Shown here piece after piece: positions 1 to 6,596 of a stretch of 6,596 nt of DNA. Source of the stretch: Gallionellaceae bacterium (GTDB lineage Bacteria; Pseudomonadota; Gammaproteobacteria; Burkholderiales; Gallionellaceae); NCBI GenBank assembly GCA_030646595.1, contig JAUSKS010000332.1:1-6596 (forward strand), given 5' to 3'. Under the pieces are notes generated by a model. The model did no database searches. It saw only the letters and a list, made by a program, of their open reading frames with translations, and was not told the DNA's origin. The first letter of the stretch is position 1. Each line of letters starts with the position of its first letter. The translations under genes and the position numbers were made by a program.

Positions 1-144
1 TAAAATAGACACCCTAAAAGGTGTATTTATAAAGCACCGCCGTGGCGGCTAAAATAAAAACTGATAACAAATATCCCATAAAATTCAGATAAACTTTTTT
101 CTTGGTACAAGCTAACGCTGAAAAATAATACACCAAAACTCGGC
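1..144. other. AT-rich non-coding stretch with two small imperfect hairpins
   Basis: I find no convincing gene, tRNA or complete promoter here. Two small inverted repeats are visible. One is ACACC (9-13) facing GGTGT (20-24) across a 6-nt loop, followed by ATTTAT. The other lies at 33-50, where CCGC and GCGG face each other across CGTG and an outer AG/CT pairs around a 2-nt bulge. The first could be a weak terminator for a gene to the left of the window. The second is followed by an A-rich run on the + strand and only TTTAT on the - strand, so it is a poor terminator either way. If the recombinase relic at 145 came from an integron, this is where its recombination site would be expected, but I cannot recognise one. 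Confidence 0.4.
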
Positions 145-355
145 ATGCAAAAAAATACGCCGCCAAAATTGCTCGATCAGTTGCACGATAAAATTCATCT
201 GAAACACTATAGCATACGAACTAAGCAAGCCTATTTATACATGGCGGCATAAGCCGTATCCGTTCGAGGTGCGGCCAAATGTATCGAACCGCAATATGCT
301 TTTCATTTATCTCGCCATGTATAATCTGGCATCTTCCCAAAAGCTGAATCGCTGA
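145..355 (+). pseudogene. Relic of an integron-type tyrosine recombinase (N-terminal fragment, frameshifted)
   Basis: The frame from ATG 145 to the TAA at 250-252 gives 35 residues. They include PPKLLDQLHDKIHLKHYS and then RTKQAY, which from memory closely matches the N-terminal SAM-like DNA-binding domain of IntI-type integrases (consensus near PPKLLDQVRDKIRLKHYS-RTEQAY). The match stops at about codon 30. From about 236 another frame takes over and runs to the TGA at 353-355. It reads YTWRHKPYPFEV and later [17 protein letters not shown], which echoes the family segments near W-KRFI-FH-KRHP-EMG and FLTYLAV-NVSASTQ-QALN. The central and C-terminal catalytic parts (the R..HxxR..Y residues) are absent, because glmU begins at 358. 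No Shine-Dalgarno precedes ATG 145. I infer a dead fragment left by an insertion or by decay of an integrase gene. The first part is fairly secure; the second-frame continuation is tentative. A short expressed peptide of 35 residues is possible but unlikely. Confidence 0.66.
297..325 (+). promoter_or_regulatory. Candidate glmU promoter (perfect -10, weak -35)
   Basis: TATAAT at 320-325 is a perfect sigma-70 -10 hexamer. The hexamer at the optimal 17-bp distance (TGCTTT, 297-302) is a poor -35, and the upstream TG at 318-319 directly touches the -10, so it is not a canonical extended -10. Transcription would start near 332 and give a leader of about 26 nt before ATG 358. The element lies inside the recombinase relic. 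Chance occurrence in AT-rich DNA cannot be excluded. Confidence 0.42.
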
Positions 356-357
356 AT

Positions 358-1734
358 ATGAGTTCGTTGAACATCGTCATCCTCGCCGCCGGCAAAGGCA
401 AGCGCATGCACTCGGATAAGCCCAAGGTGCTGCATGCCCTGGCTGGCCGCCCGCTATTGCAGCATGTGCTGGAAACAGCGACACAACTTGCACCCGGCAA
501 AAATACTTGCGTGGTATATGGCCATGGTGGTGAAGCAGTGCCACAGGCCATGGCGCGATATGGTGCGAGTTTTGTGTTGCAGGAGCCGCAACTGGGTACC
601 GGCCATGCAGTGCAACAGACTTTGCCACATCTGCATGATGGCGGCATGACGCTGGTGCTATATGGTGATGTGCCGCTCATTCAACGCGCCACGTTGGAAA
701 AAATGTTGACCCAGCCACAGGCACTCACCCTGCTTACACTGAATCTTGACAACCCCAGCGGTTACGGGCGCATCGTGCGTGATGCTGCAAACAACGTCAG
801 CTGCATTGTGGAAGAAAAAGATGCGACAGCCGGACAACGGACTATTCAGGAAGTGAACACGGGCATATTGGCTGTGCCCACTCATTTATTGCGCAGCTGG
901 GTGGGGAAGCTAACAGACAACAATGCTCAAGGCGAATATTATTTAACGGATATCGTCGCCATGGCCGTAGCACAAGGAGTAGCGGTACAAGCGGTGCAAC
1001 CGGCGCAGGCGTGGGAAGTAATGGGGATTAACAGCAAAGTGCAATTGGCCGAATTGGAACGCATCTGGCAGCAAGAGCAGGCGCAGCAATTATTGATGCA
1101 AGGCGTCACTCTGGCGGACCCTGCGCGCCTGGATGTGCGCGGCAAGCTGGTATGCGGGCGCGATGTGGAGATAGATGTCGGCTGTATTTTTGAGGGCGAA
1201 GTTACGCTTGGGGATAATGTTCGAGTAGGCGCTTACAGCGTGATTCGTGACGCGCGTATTGGTGCCGCTACGCATATCGAACCGTATACGCATATCAATC
1301 AGGCGGACATAGGTGAGCATTGCCACATCGGCCCCTACGCCCGGCTGCGTCCGGGCAGCAAATTGCACAATGAGGTACATATCGGCAATTTTGTGGAAGT
1401 TAAAAATAGTGAAATTGCCCACGGCAGCAAAGCGAATCACTTGAGCTATATAGGCGATAGCAGTGTCGGCAGTCGCGTTAATATCGGCGCGGGCACCATC
1501 ACTTGTAATTACGATGGCGCGAATAAACATCGCACCGTTATTGAAGATGATGTATTCATCGGCTCCAACACACAGCTGGTTGCGCCGGTAAAAGTGGGGC
1601 GCGGGGCGACCATAGGCGCGGGTTCTACCATCACCAAAGATGCGCCGGAAAAAGAATTAACCTTGTCGCGCGCCAAACAAATGACCGTGCCCGGTTGGCA
1701 GCGACCTGTAAAAAAGGTGACGGGTGAGAAGTAA
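358..1734 (+). CDS. glmU: Bifunctional GlmU: N-acetylglucosamine-1-phosphate uridyltransferase / glucosamine-1-phosphate N-acetyltransferase
   Basis: This cytoplasmic enzyme acetylates glucosamine-1-phosphate with acetyl-CoA and then couples the product to UTP, giving UDP-GlcNAc for peptidoglycan and LPS. The 458 residues match the usual length (456 in E. coli). The N-terminal Rossmann-like domain (about 1-227) shows LAAGKGKRM (9-17), PKVLH (22-26), QLGTGHA (78-84), LYGDVP (101-106, metal ligand D104), GYGR (135-138), N167 and GIN (223-225, second metal ligand N225). The left-handed beta-helix follows from about 250, with hexapeptide repeats. Acetyltransferase residues are all present, offset by -2 from E. 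coli: R331, K349, H361, Y364, N375, K390, S403, A421, R438. The signature Thr is Lys15 here, a common variant. The start is fixed by the family N-terminus, although no clear Shine-Dalgarno precedes it. The last five residues (VTGEK) are encoded by the heptamer array. glmS follows after 72 bp and is probably co-transcribed. Confidence 0.98.
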   Translation: MSSLNIVILAAGKGKRMHSDKPKVLHALAGRPLLQHVLETATQLAPGKNTCVVYGHGGEAVPQAMARYGASFVLQEPQLGTGHAVQQTLPHLHDGGMTLVLYGDVPLIQRATLEKMLTQPQALTLLTLNLDNPSGYGRIVRDAANNVSCIVEEKDATAGQRTIQEVNTGILAVPTHLLRSWVGKLTDNNAQGEYYLTDIVAMAVAQGVAVQAVQPAQAWEVMGINSKVQLAELERIWQQEQAQQLLMQGVTLADPARLDVRGKLVCGRDVEIDVGCIFEGEVTLGDNVRVGAYSVIRDARIGAATHIEPYTHINQADIGEHCHIGPYARLRPGSKLHNEVHIGNFVEVKNSEIAHGSKANHLSYIGDSSVGSRVNIGAGTITCNYDGANKHRTVIEDDVFIGSNTQLVAPVKVGRGATIGAGSTITKDAPEKELTLSRAKQMTVPGWQRPVKKVTGEK

Positions 1735-1797
1735 TGAGCGACGATACCATCCTGGCGCGTTGCGTCACCCCTTACTTGTCACCTGTCACTAATCACT
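1716..1797. repeat. Facing arrays of a degenerate 7-bp unit; intercistronic hairpin between glmU and glmS
   Basis: Four head-to-tail 7-bp units (consensus RGTGACR, e.g. GGTGACG at 1716-1722) run forward over 1716-1743. Five units run in the opposite direction over 1763-1797 (e.g. CGTCACC at 1763-1769). The arms 1716-1743 and 1763-1790 are complementary at 22 of 28 positions around a 19-nt loop. In RNA the outer 19 bp (1716-1734 with 1772-1790) have one G-G mismatch and two G-U pairs, all other positions being Watson-Crick. The left arm contains the glmU stop codon (1732-1734), and the right array abuts the glmS Shine-Dalgarno (1798-1801). There is no U-tract after it, so it does not look like an intrinsic terminator. 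It may be a short repeat element, an RNA-processing or stability hairpin, or both; the function is inference. Confidence 0.8.
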
Positions 1798-1801
1798 GGA
1801 G
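1798..1801 (+). promoter_or_regulatory. Ribosome binding site of glmS
   Basis: GGAG lies 5 nt before ATG 1807, which supports that start codon. It sits directly beside the last heptamer of the intercistronic repeat, 7 nt past the end of the hairpin's right arm. Folding of that hairpin could therefore influence ribosome access. Confidence 0.75.
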
Positions 1802-1806
1802 TTAAC

Positions 1807-3633
1807 ATGTGTGGAATTGTTGGTGCCATCGCACAACGTAATATTGTGCCTGTCTTGCTGCAAGGCTTGCAGCGTCTGGAATATCGCGGCTATGACTCAG
1901 CTGGCCTGGCAGTGGTGCACAACCGACAGTTGCAGCGGGTACGCAGCACCGGGCGCGTGGCCGAATTAACTAAAAGCAGCGCCAATACCAGCGGCCACCT
2001 CGGCATTGCCCACACGCGCTGGGCTACCCACGGTGTGCCGAGTGAACGTAACGCCCACCCGCATCTTAGCAATGAACTGATCGCCGTAGTGCATAACGGC
2101 ATCATCGAAAACTATGAAGAAATTCGCGCTCGTCTTACCGCTCAAAATTATATTTTTACTTCCGATACCGACAGCGAAGTAATTGCACATCTTATTCATA
2201 GCCACTATGTGCGCAATCATAATTTACTGCTGGCCACCCAAGCGGCGCTGGCGGAGCTGGTAGGCGCTTACGCCATCGGCGTGGTAGCGGCGGACAATGA
2301 CACGCACATGATCTGCGCGCGCAAAGGCAGTCCGCTGCTATTGGGCGTGGGCAAAGGCGAGCATTTCATCGCCTCGGATGTATCGGCCTTGCTGTCTGTG
2401 ACCAAAAATGTGGTGTATCTGGAAGAAGGCGATGTGGCCGAAATCAGCCTGCATGGTTACCGGATTTTTAATGCGCAGGGCGTAGCGGTAGAGCGTCCTG
2501 TACATATCAGCGAAATGAGCAGCGAAAGCGTGGAGCTGGGTGAGTACCGCCACTACATGCAGAAAGAAATTCACGAACAACCGCAAGCGCTGGCGGACAC
2601 GCTGGAAGGGGTGTGCAACAGCCAGACCCTGGTCCCCGGTATTTTTGGCGCGGAGGCAGCAGCTACTTTTGCTCAAATAGACAGCCTGCTCATCCTGGCC
2701 TGCGGCACCAGCCATCACGCGGGCATGGTAGCGCGCTACTGGCTGGAAGAAATTGCAGGCATTCCCTGCACCGTGGAAATCGCCAGCGAATATCGCTATC
2801 GCGTCAGCGTGGCTAATCCGAAAACACTGGTGGTGACGATTTCGCAATCGGGCGAAACTGCTGACACTTTGGCTGCGCTCAATCATGCCAAGTCTTTGGG
2901 CCACAACCATACCTTATCCATTTGCAATGTGCCGGAAAGCGCGCTGGTGCGGCTTTCCAAGCTGCGGCTGTTGACACGCGCCGGCCCGGAAATTGGCGTT
3001 GCTTCCACCAAGGCGTTTACCACGCAATTGGCTGCCTTGTTTCTGCTCACACTGGTGCTGGCCAAACTACGCGGCAGGCTGGGCAAAGAAGAGGAGCAGC
3101 GTCATTTACATGCGCTGCGTCACTTGCCCAGTGCGGCACAGGCAGTGTTGAAACTGGAACCAGAGATTGCCCATCTGGCCGAGCATTTTGCTGATAAACA
3201 GCATGCACTCTTTTTAGGGCGTGGCCTGCATTATCCGATTGCATTGGAAGGTGCGCTCAAGCTTAAAGAAATTTCTTATATCCACGCCGAAGCCTATCCA
3301 GCCGGAGAGCTCAAGCACGGCCCGCTGGCGCTGGTGGACAAAGACATGCCAGTGATTGCTGTAGCGCCAAATGATGCGTTGCTGGAAAAACTGAAATCGA
3401 ATCTGCAGGAAGTACGTGCCCGTGGCGGCGAGCTTTATGTCTTTGCCGATGCCGGTACACGCTTGCAATCCAGCGCAGGCGTACACCTGATGCAAATGCC
3501 CGAACACGCCGGCTATTTGAGCCCGATACTGCACACCATCGCGTTGCAACTGTTGGCCTACTATGTGGCTTTGAAAAAGGGTACGGATGTAGACAAGCCG
3601 AGAAATCTGGCCAAATCAGTTACGGTAGAATAA
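1807..3633 (+). CDS. glmS: Glutamine--fructose-6-phosphate aminotransferase (isomerizing), GlmS
   Basis: GlmS converts fructose-6-phosphate and glutamine to glucosamine-6-phosphate and glutamate, the committed step of the hexosamine pathway, in the cytoplasm. The 608 residues are almost exactly the E. coli length. The glutaminase domain (about 1-240) begins MCGIVGA, giving the N-terminal nucleophile Cys after Met removal, with EYRGYDSAG (25-33), HTRWATHG (69-76), HNGIIENY (96-103) and SDTDSEV (119-125). Two SIS sugar-isomerase domains follow. The first (about 290-420) has ACGTSHHAG (298-306), SQSGETADT (346-354) and [11 protein letters not shown] (397-407). The second (about 455-600) has [17 protein letters not shown] (481-497, catalytic E488) and [10 protein letters not shown] (500-509, H504). 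The C-terminal loop [13 protein letters not shown] (596-608) is canonical. The gene is probably transcribed with glmU across the 72-bp junction, where the repeat hairpin may affect its expression. I see no space or sequence for a glmS ribozyme; that element is typical of Gram-positive bacteria. Confidence 0.98.
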   Translation: MCGIVGAIAQRNIVPVLLQGLQRLEYRGYDSAGLAVVHNRQLQRVRSTGRVAELTKSSANTSGHLGIAHTRWATHGVPSERNAHPHLSNELIAVVHNGIIENYEEIRARLTAQNYIFTSDTDSEVIAHLIHSHYVRNHNLLLATQAALAELVGAYAIGVVAADNDTHMICARKGSPLLLGVGKGEHFIASDVSALLSVTKNVVYLEEGDVAEISLHGYRIFNAQGVAVERPVHISEMSSESVELGEYRHYMQKEIHEQPQALADTLEGVCNSQTLVPGIFGAEAAATFAQIDSLLILACGTSHHAGMVARYWLEEIAGIPCTVEIASEYRYRVSVANPKTLVVTISQSGETADTLAALNHAKSLGHNHTLSICNVPESALVRLSKLRLLTRAGPEIGVASTKAFTTQLAALFLLTLVLAKLRGRLGKEEEQRHLHALRHLPSAAQAVLKLEPEIAHLAEHFADKQHALFLGRGLHYPIALEGALKLKEISYIHAEAYPAGELKHGPLALVDKDMPVIAVAPNDALLEKLKSNLQEVRARGGELYVFADAGTRLQSSAGVHLMQMPEHAGYLSPILHTIALQLLAYYVALKKGTDVDKPRNLAKSVTVE

Positions 3634-3638
3634 TTAAT

Positions 3639-5057
3639 TTAATGGAGTCGTGCATCTGAGGAGGCGCGCTTGAATGCTTCTACAATGTCCGGATCAAATT
3701 GCTGGCCTGCCGCTTCTTGCAGGCGGCGCATTGCTTCCTCGGCTGGAACCCCCTTGCGGTAAGGGCGGTCGGCGGTCATGGCATCAAAGGTATCGGCTAC
3801 TGCCAGGATACGTGCAGCCAATGGAATTTCCGTCCCGCGCAAGCTGCCGGGATAGCCTTGGCCGTTGTACCACTCATGGTGATGACGTATGGCGGGGATG
3901 AATTCACGAAACAAGTGCATCTTGGAAAGAATTTGTGCGCCGTCATCCGGATGATGTTTAACGATAGCATATTCCTCCTCGGTCAATCTGCCGGGCTTAT
4001 TGAGTATGGAAGACGGCACACCGATTTTACCAATGTCATGCAACAGCCCCACTATTTTCAATCCTGCCAGTTGCTGTTCATTCCAGCCCAGGGCTTTACC
4101 TATCATAAGCGCATAGTTTGTGACCCGTTTAGAATGGCCAGCCGTCCACGGTGATTTTTTCTCCACTGTCTCCGCCATGCCTAGCACGGTTTCCTCCGTT
4201 TGTTCCTGGAGGCGCGAGAACAGGTGGCCCAGCTCTGTGGAGATGCCGATCATATTTACCATGGCCAGGCACAATGAAATCTTGCGGTCATTCAGCGGAT
4301 CACGTTCGCTCGACCTGAATTCGCCAAAAATAGCCATGCCCTGTGCCCGCTCCTTATGCACAATGGGGATGCATAGAACATTCGTTTCCTGGTCGCCAAA
4401 CAGCAATACCGATTCACTGGCACTTAAATTATCGTGTCGTTGTAACAGGCCGAATTGCTTGCTGTGCATGAAGCGCCATAACAGCGGACATTGTTCTTCC
4501 GTCACTTGGGCGAGTAGTGATTTCCCTTGGGGGAGATTTCTTACCGAATGAACTGCTCGCACCTCAAGTTTTGTGGCGGATACATCCAATATCGCAATGC
4601 GGCACCAGGTCACTTTGGCTGAATCAGCGAGAGTTTTTGCAAACTGCTGGAGTATTTCCCGTTCACCGGCAGACGAGCTTAACAATTGGCTGGTTTCCAC
4701 CAGCTTTGCCAGTTCCATTGCCTGCTCGCGTATAGAATTGTCTTGATTGCGTAGCAGGGTTTGGACTTGCCCGGCCATGTCATTAAACGCGCTAACGACG
4801 GCGCTGATTTCATGGCCATAAGCCTGTTCAATCGATTGGCTGAAGTCTCCCGCAGCCAAACGCTGGGTACCAGCGCGGAGCCGGAACAAAGGCTGAAAAA
4901 TAAATTTATTTCCGAACCAGGCAAGTGCGAGCAGAATTAGAAGTTCGCTACCCACCAAGAATGGCTGCAAGGCTGCGTTGCGGCTCAGCCAATAATCTAC
5001 GCCTAGCATCAGGCTCAGCAGCAGAATCAAGCATGTCATTAGCAGACGGATATTCAT
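3639..5057 (-). CDS. Membrane-anchored HAMP-GAF-HD-GYP protein, probable cyclic di-GMP phosphodiesterase
   Basis: The 472-residue protein has an N-terminal membrane hairpin (segments about 4-22 and 34-49) with only some 10 residues between the two segments, so there is almost no periplasmic part. A HAMP-like region (about 50-102), a short helical linker and a GAF-like region (about 128-275, sequence poorly conserved so assigned by position and pattern) follow. The C-terminal HD-GYP domain spans about 290-465. It shows TAGHSKRV (305-312), the HD pair in HDIGKIGVP (340-348), HHP (368-370), HHE (393-395), GQGYP (399-403), VADTFDAMTADRPYR (420-434) and the metal-ligand Asp D422. The expected reaction is hydrolysis of c-di-GMP to pGpG or GMP. 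The usual Asp of the D-x-Y-T-x-G-H motif is Ser302, and the Tyr position is Trp304. Where a trinuclear family member carries a glutamate metal ligand, this protein has Trp. Start ATG 5057 has a good Shine-Dalgarno. ubiB lies 34 bp upstream with no visible terminator. The input signal is unknown. Confidence 0.92.
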   Translation of the reverse strand: MNIRLLMTCLILLLSLMLGVDYWLSRNAALQPFLVGSELLILLALAWFGNKFIFQPLFRLRAGTQRLAAGDFSQSIEQAYGHEISAVVSAFNDMAGQVQTLLRNQDNSIREQAMELAKLVETSQLLSSSAGEREILQQFAKTLADSAKVTWCRIAILDVSATKLEVRAVHSVRNLPQGKSLLAQVTEEQCPLLWRFMHSKQFGLLQRHDNLSASESVLLFGDQETNVLCIPIVHKERAQGMAIFGEFRSSERDPLNDRKISLCLAMVNMIGISTELGHLFSRLQEQTEETVLGMAETVEKKSPWTAGHSKRVTNYALMIGKALGWNEQQLAGLKIVGLLHDIGKIGVPSSILNKPGRLTEEEYAIVKHHPDDGAQILSKMHLFREFIPAIRHHHEWYNGQGYPGSLRGTEIPLAARILAVADTFDAMTADRPYRKGVPAEEAMRRLQEAAGQQFDPDIVEAFKRASSDARLH

Positions 5058-5058
5058 G

Positions 5059-5067
5059 CTCCCCCTT
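5059..5067 (-). promoter_or_regulatory. Ribosome binding site of the HD-GYP gene
   Basis: Read on the - strand, AAGGGGGAG lies immediately upstream of ATG 5057, with the AAGG core about 6 nt away from the start. This supports the chosen start, which also gives a complete first membrane segment. Confidence 0.65.
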
Positions 5068-5091
5068 ATTTTTTAATGCGGAATAATAACC

Positions 5092-6596
5092 TTAACTGGT
5101 AAAAATCACCCGCAGCAATAGTGCCAATAATAAGATGGCCACCAAGCCTAACAAGCGGTTTCCCCTTCTTTGTTGCGCCGAAATTTCAAGCAAGACATTT
5201 TCAATTCCGGTTGCGGGATTAATGCTCATGCGCTGATGCAGCAAACGCGGCAATTGCGGCAGCAAGGTGGCATAGTTGGGCGCTTCCGTGCGCAAGGCTT
5301 TAATCAATCCACGCCAGCCTATCTGTTCACTCATCCAGCGCTCCAGCCAGGGCTTGGCGGTCTTCCACAAATCCAGTTCGGGATCGAGCTGTAAGCCCAG
5401 CCCTTCGATATTCAACAAAGTTTTTTGCAGCAGCACCAGTTGCGGTTGAATTTCAATACCGAAACGGCGCGAGGTTTGAAACAGGCGCAACAGCACACGA
5501 CCGAAAGAAACTTCGCGCAAAGGCTTGTCGAAGATAGGCTCGCACACCGCGCGTATGGCGGATTCCAGCTCATCTACCCGCGTCTCGGCAGGTGCCCATC
5601 CTGATTCGATGTGGACTTGCGCCACACGTTTGTAATCGCGGCGGAAAAAAGCCAGGAAATTTTGTGCCAGATAATTTTTATCGCTATCTGTGAGCGTACC
5701 CATGATGCCGAAATCCAGCGCGATGTAGCGCCCATCCGGCGCAACCTGCACATTGCCGGGGTGCATGTCGGCATGAAAGAAGCCATCACGAAATACCTGG
5801 ATATAAAAAATTTCCACACCATTGGTGGCCAGCTTGCCGATGTCTATGCCCAGCGCGCGCAACTCATCCACGCGACTGATGGAAATGCCATCCATGCGTT
5901 CCATCACCATCACTTCTGTGCTGCACCAATCCCAATAAACTTCCGGCACGGTGAGTAAAGGCGAGTTGGCAAAATTGCGCTTTAACTGGCTGGCACAAGC
6001 AGCCTCGCGCATCAGGTCCAGCTCGTCGTACAAATGTTTTTCAAATTCAGCCACCACCAGACGCGGCTTGAGGCGTTTTCCATCTTCCCACCAGCGTTCC
6101 ATTAAACTGGCGCAAATGTCGAGTAGCGCCACATCATGCGCGATGATGTGCGCGATGCCGGGGCGTAAAATTTTCACGGCGACTTCCCGTCCATCCGGTA
6201 ACACCGCGAAATGCACTTGCGCCACTGAAGCACTGGCGGTCGGTATTTCGTCAAAACTCTGGAATACCTCGCTCAGTTTTTTCTTGTACACCGCTTCCAG
6301 CAAGGCCACCGCTTGCGCGGAAGGAAAAGGCGGTACCTGGTCTTGCAGTTTGGCCAATTCATCCACAATATCGCTGGGCAATAAATCTCGTCGTGTAGAA
6401 AGCATCTGGCCAAACTTGACGAAAATGGGCCCCAGGTTTTCCAGCGCCAGGCGCAATCGTTGCGCACGGGGCGCAGAAAGATCGCGCGCAAAAAGGATAA
6501 AGTTGAGCGGAACCAGCAGCCAGCGTGTGCGCGCATGAGCCAGCAGAAATTCATCCAGGCCAAAGCGCAGCACGACAAAAATTATTTTTAAGAGGC
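5092..6596 (-). CDS. ubiB: UbiB, ubiquinone biosynthesis protein kinase-like ATPase (5' end beyond the window)
   Basis: UbiB is the bacterial ABC1/ADCK/COQ8 family member, an atypical kinase fold with ATPase activity needed for ubiquinone synthesis at the inner membrane. Counting from the GTG at 6573, 493 residues are visible. They include KFGQ (53-56, the family KxGQ motif), the Ala-rich loop ASASVAQVH (113-121), Lys134 in [11 protein letters not shown] (184-186), the catalytic loop HADMHPGN (267-274, D269) and DFG (287-289). A single C-terminal membrane segment lies at about 473-490. The frame stays open to the right edge, adding LLKIIFV before the GTG. This matches the family N-terminus (E. 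coli has IIRTFLSYGLDE here), so the GTG is internal and the true start is probably about 8 codons beyond the window. The neighbour to the right would be expected to be ubiJ or ubiE, but this cannot be seen. The HD-GYP gene follows closely and is likely co-transcribed. Confidence 0.96.
   Translation of the reverse strand, partial: LLKIIFVVLRFGLDEFLLAHARTRWLLVPLNFILFARDLSAPRAQRLRLALENLGPIFVKFGQMLSTRRDLLPSDIVDELAKLQDQVPPFPSAQAVALLEAVYKKKLSEVFQSFDEIPTASASVAQVHFAVLPDGREVAVKILRPGIAHIIAHDVALLDICASLMERWWEDGKRLKPRLVVAEFEKHLYDELDLMREAACASQLKRNFANSPLLTVPEVYWDWCSTEVMVMERMDGISISRVDELRALGIDIGKLATNGVEIFYIQVFRDGFFHADMHPGNVQVAPDGRYIALDFGIMGTLTDSDKNYLAQNFLAFFRRDYKRVAQVHIESGWAPAETRVDELESAIRAVCEPIFDKPLREVSFGRVLLRLFQTSRRFGIEIQPQLVLLQKTLLNIEGLGLQLDPELDLWKTAKPWLERWMSEQIGWRGLIKALRTEAPNYATLLPQLPRLLHQRMSINPATGIENVLLEISAQQRRGNRLLGLVAILLLALLLRVIFTS

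Noticed and set aside
110..116. The complement reads GTTAGCT, one mismatch from the integron core site GTTRRRY, in the place where an attI site could lie.
   Set aside because: A degenerate 7-mer with one mismatch is expected by chance, and no partner core site or paired attC-like structure is visible.
14..220. A 69-codon open frame on the - strand, rich in hydrophobic residues, with an internal ATG at 79 giving a 21-residue membrane-like peptide; one short stretch (YSVSDEF) resembles a VanZ motif.
   Set aside because: There is no ribosome binding site before the ATG, the hydrophobicity follows from T-rich DNA, the VanZ-like match stops after a few residues, and part of the frame is antisense to the recombinase relic.
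382..408. Lys15 in place of Thr in the GlmU nucleotide-binding signature (GKGKRM rather than GKGTRM).
   Set aside because: Basic residues at this position occur in other GlmU proteins and all other catalytic residues are present, so this is normal variation.
303..680. Long open frames antisense to or out of frame with glmU, glmS, the HD-GYP gene and ubiB.
   Set aside because: They are shadows of the real genes: no recognisable domains, Cys/Trp/Arg-rich composition and no supporting ribosome binding sites.
6130..6150. A perfect 8-bp inverted repeat (CACATCAT / ATGATGTG) with a 5-nt spacer inside ubiB.
   Set aside because: It encodes conserved UbiB sequence (HIIAHDV) and roughly one such repeat is expected by chance in a window this size.

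Overview
The window looks like part of a proteobacterial chromosome, most likely a betaproteobacterium. The evidence is moderate GC, four long genes with strong family motifs, a UbiB protein with a proteobacterial N-terminus (…[13 protein letters not shown]…), and a glmU-glmS pair of the kind found next to the ATP synthase operon in Nitrosomonadales-type genomes. That lineage guess (Nitrosomonas, Gallionella or Nitrotoga relatives) is from memory of gene order and protein style, not from a search.

Layout. Positions 1-144 are AT-rich and non-coding as far as I can tell, with two small imperfect hairpins. Positions 145-355 hold what I read as a decayed 5' fragment of an integron-type tyrosine recombinase: a clean 35-codon N-terminus, then a frame change and a weaker continuation that stops just before glmU. 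A perfect TATAAT at 320-325 lies inside this relic and could serve as the glmU promoter. glmU (358-1734) and glmS (1807-3633) follow on the + strand. Their junction is occupied by two facing arrays of a degenerate 7-bp unit (RGTGACR) that could fold into a hairpin of about 28 bp. This hairpin covers the glmU stop codon and ends close to the glmS ribosome binding site.

On the - strand, a membrane-anchored HAMP-GAF-HD-GYP protein (3639-5057) lies 34 bp downstream of ubiB (5092 to the right edge, 5' end cut off by the window). The two are probably co-transcribed, and they converge on glmS with only 5 bp between the stop codons.

Together, GlmS and GlmU make the first and last steps of UDP-N-acetylglucosamine synthesis (fructose-6-P to glucosamine-6-P, then glucosamine-1-P to UDP-GlcNAc), feeding peptidoglycan and lipopolysaccharide. 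GlmM, the middle step, is not in the window. UbiB supports ubiquinone biosynthesis, and the HD-GYP protein probably degrades cyclic di-GMP. The four main genes are ordinary core or signalling genes. The unusual material is the recombinase relic upstream of glmU and the inverted heptamer array between glmU and glmS. I see no complete new system.
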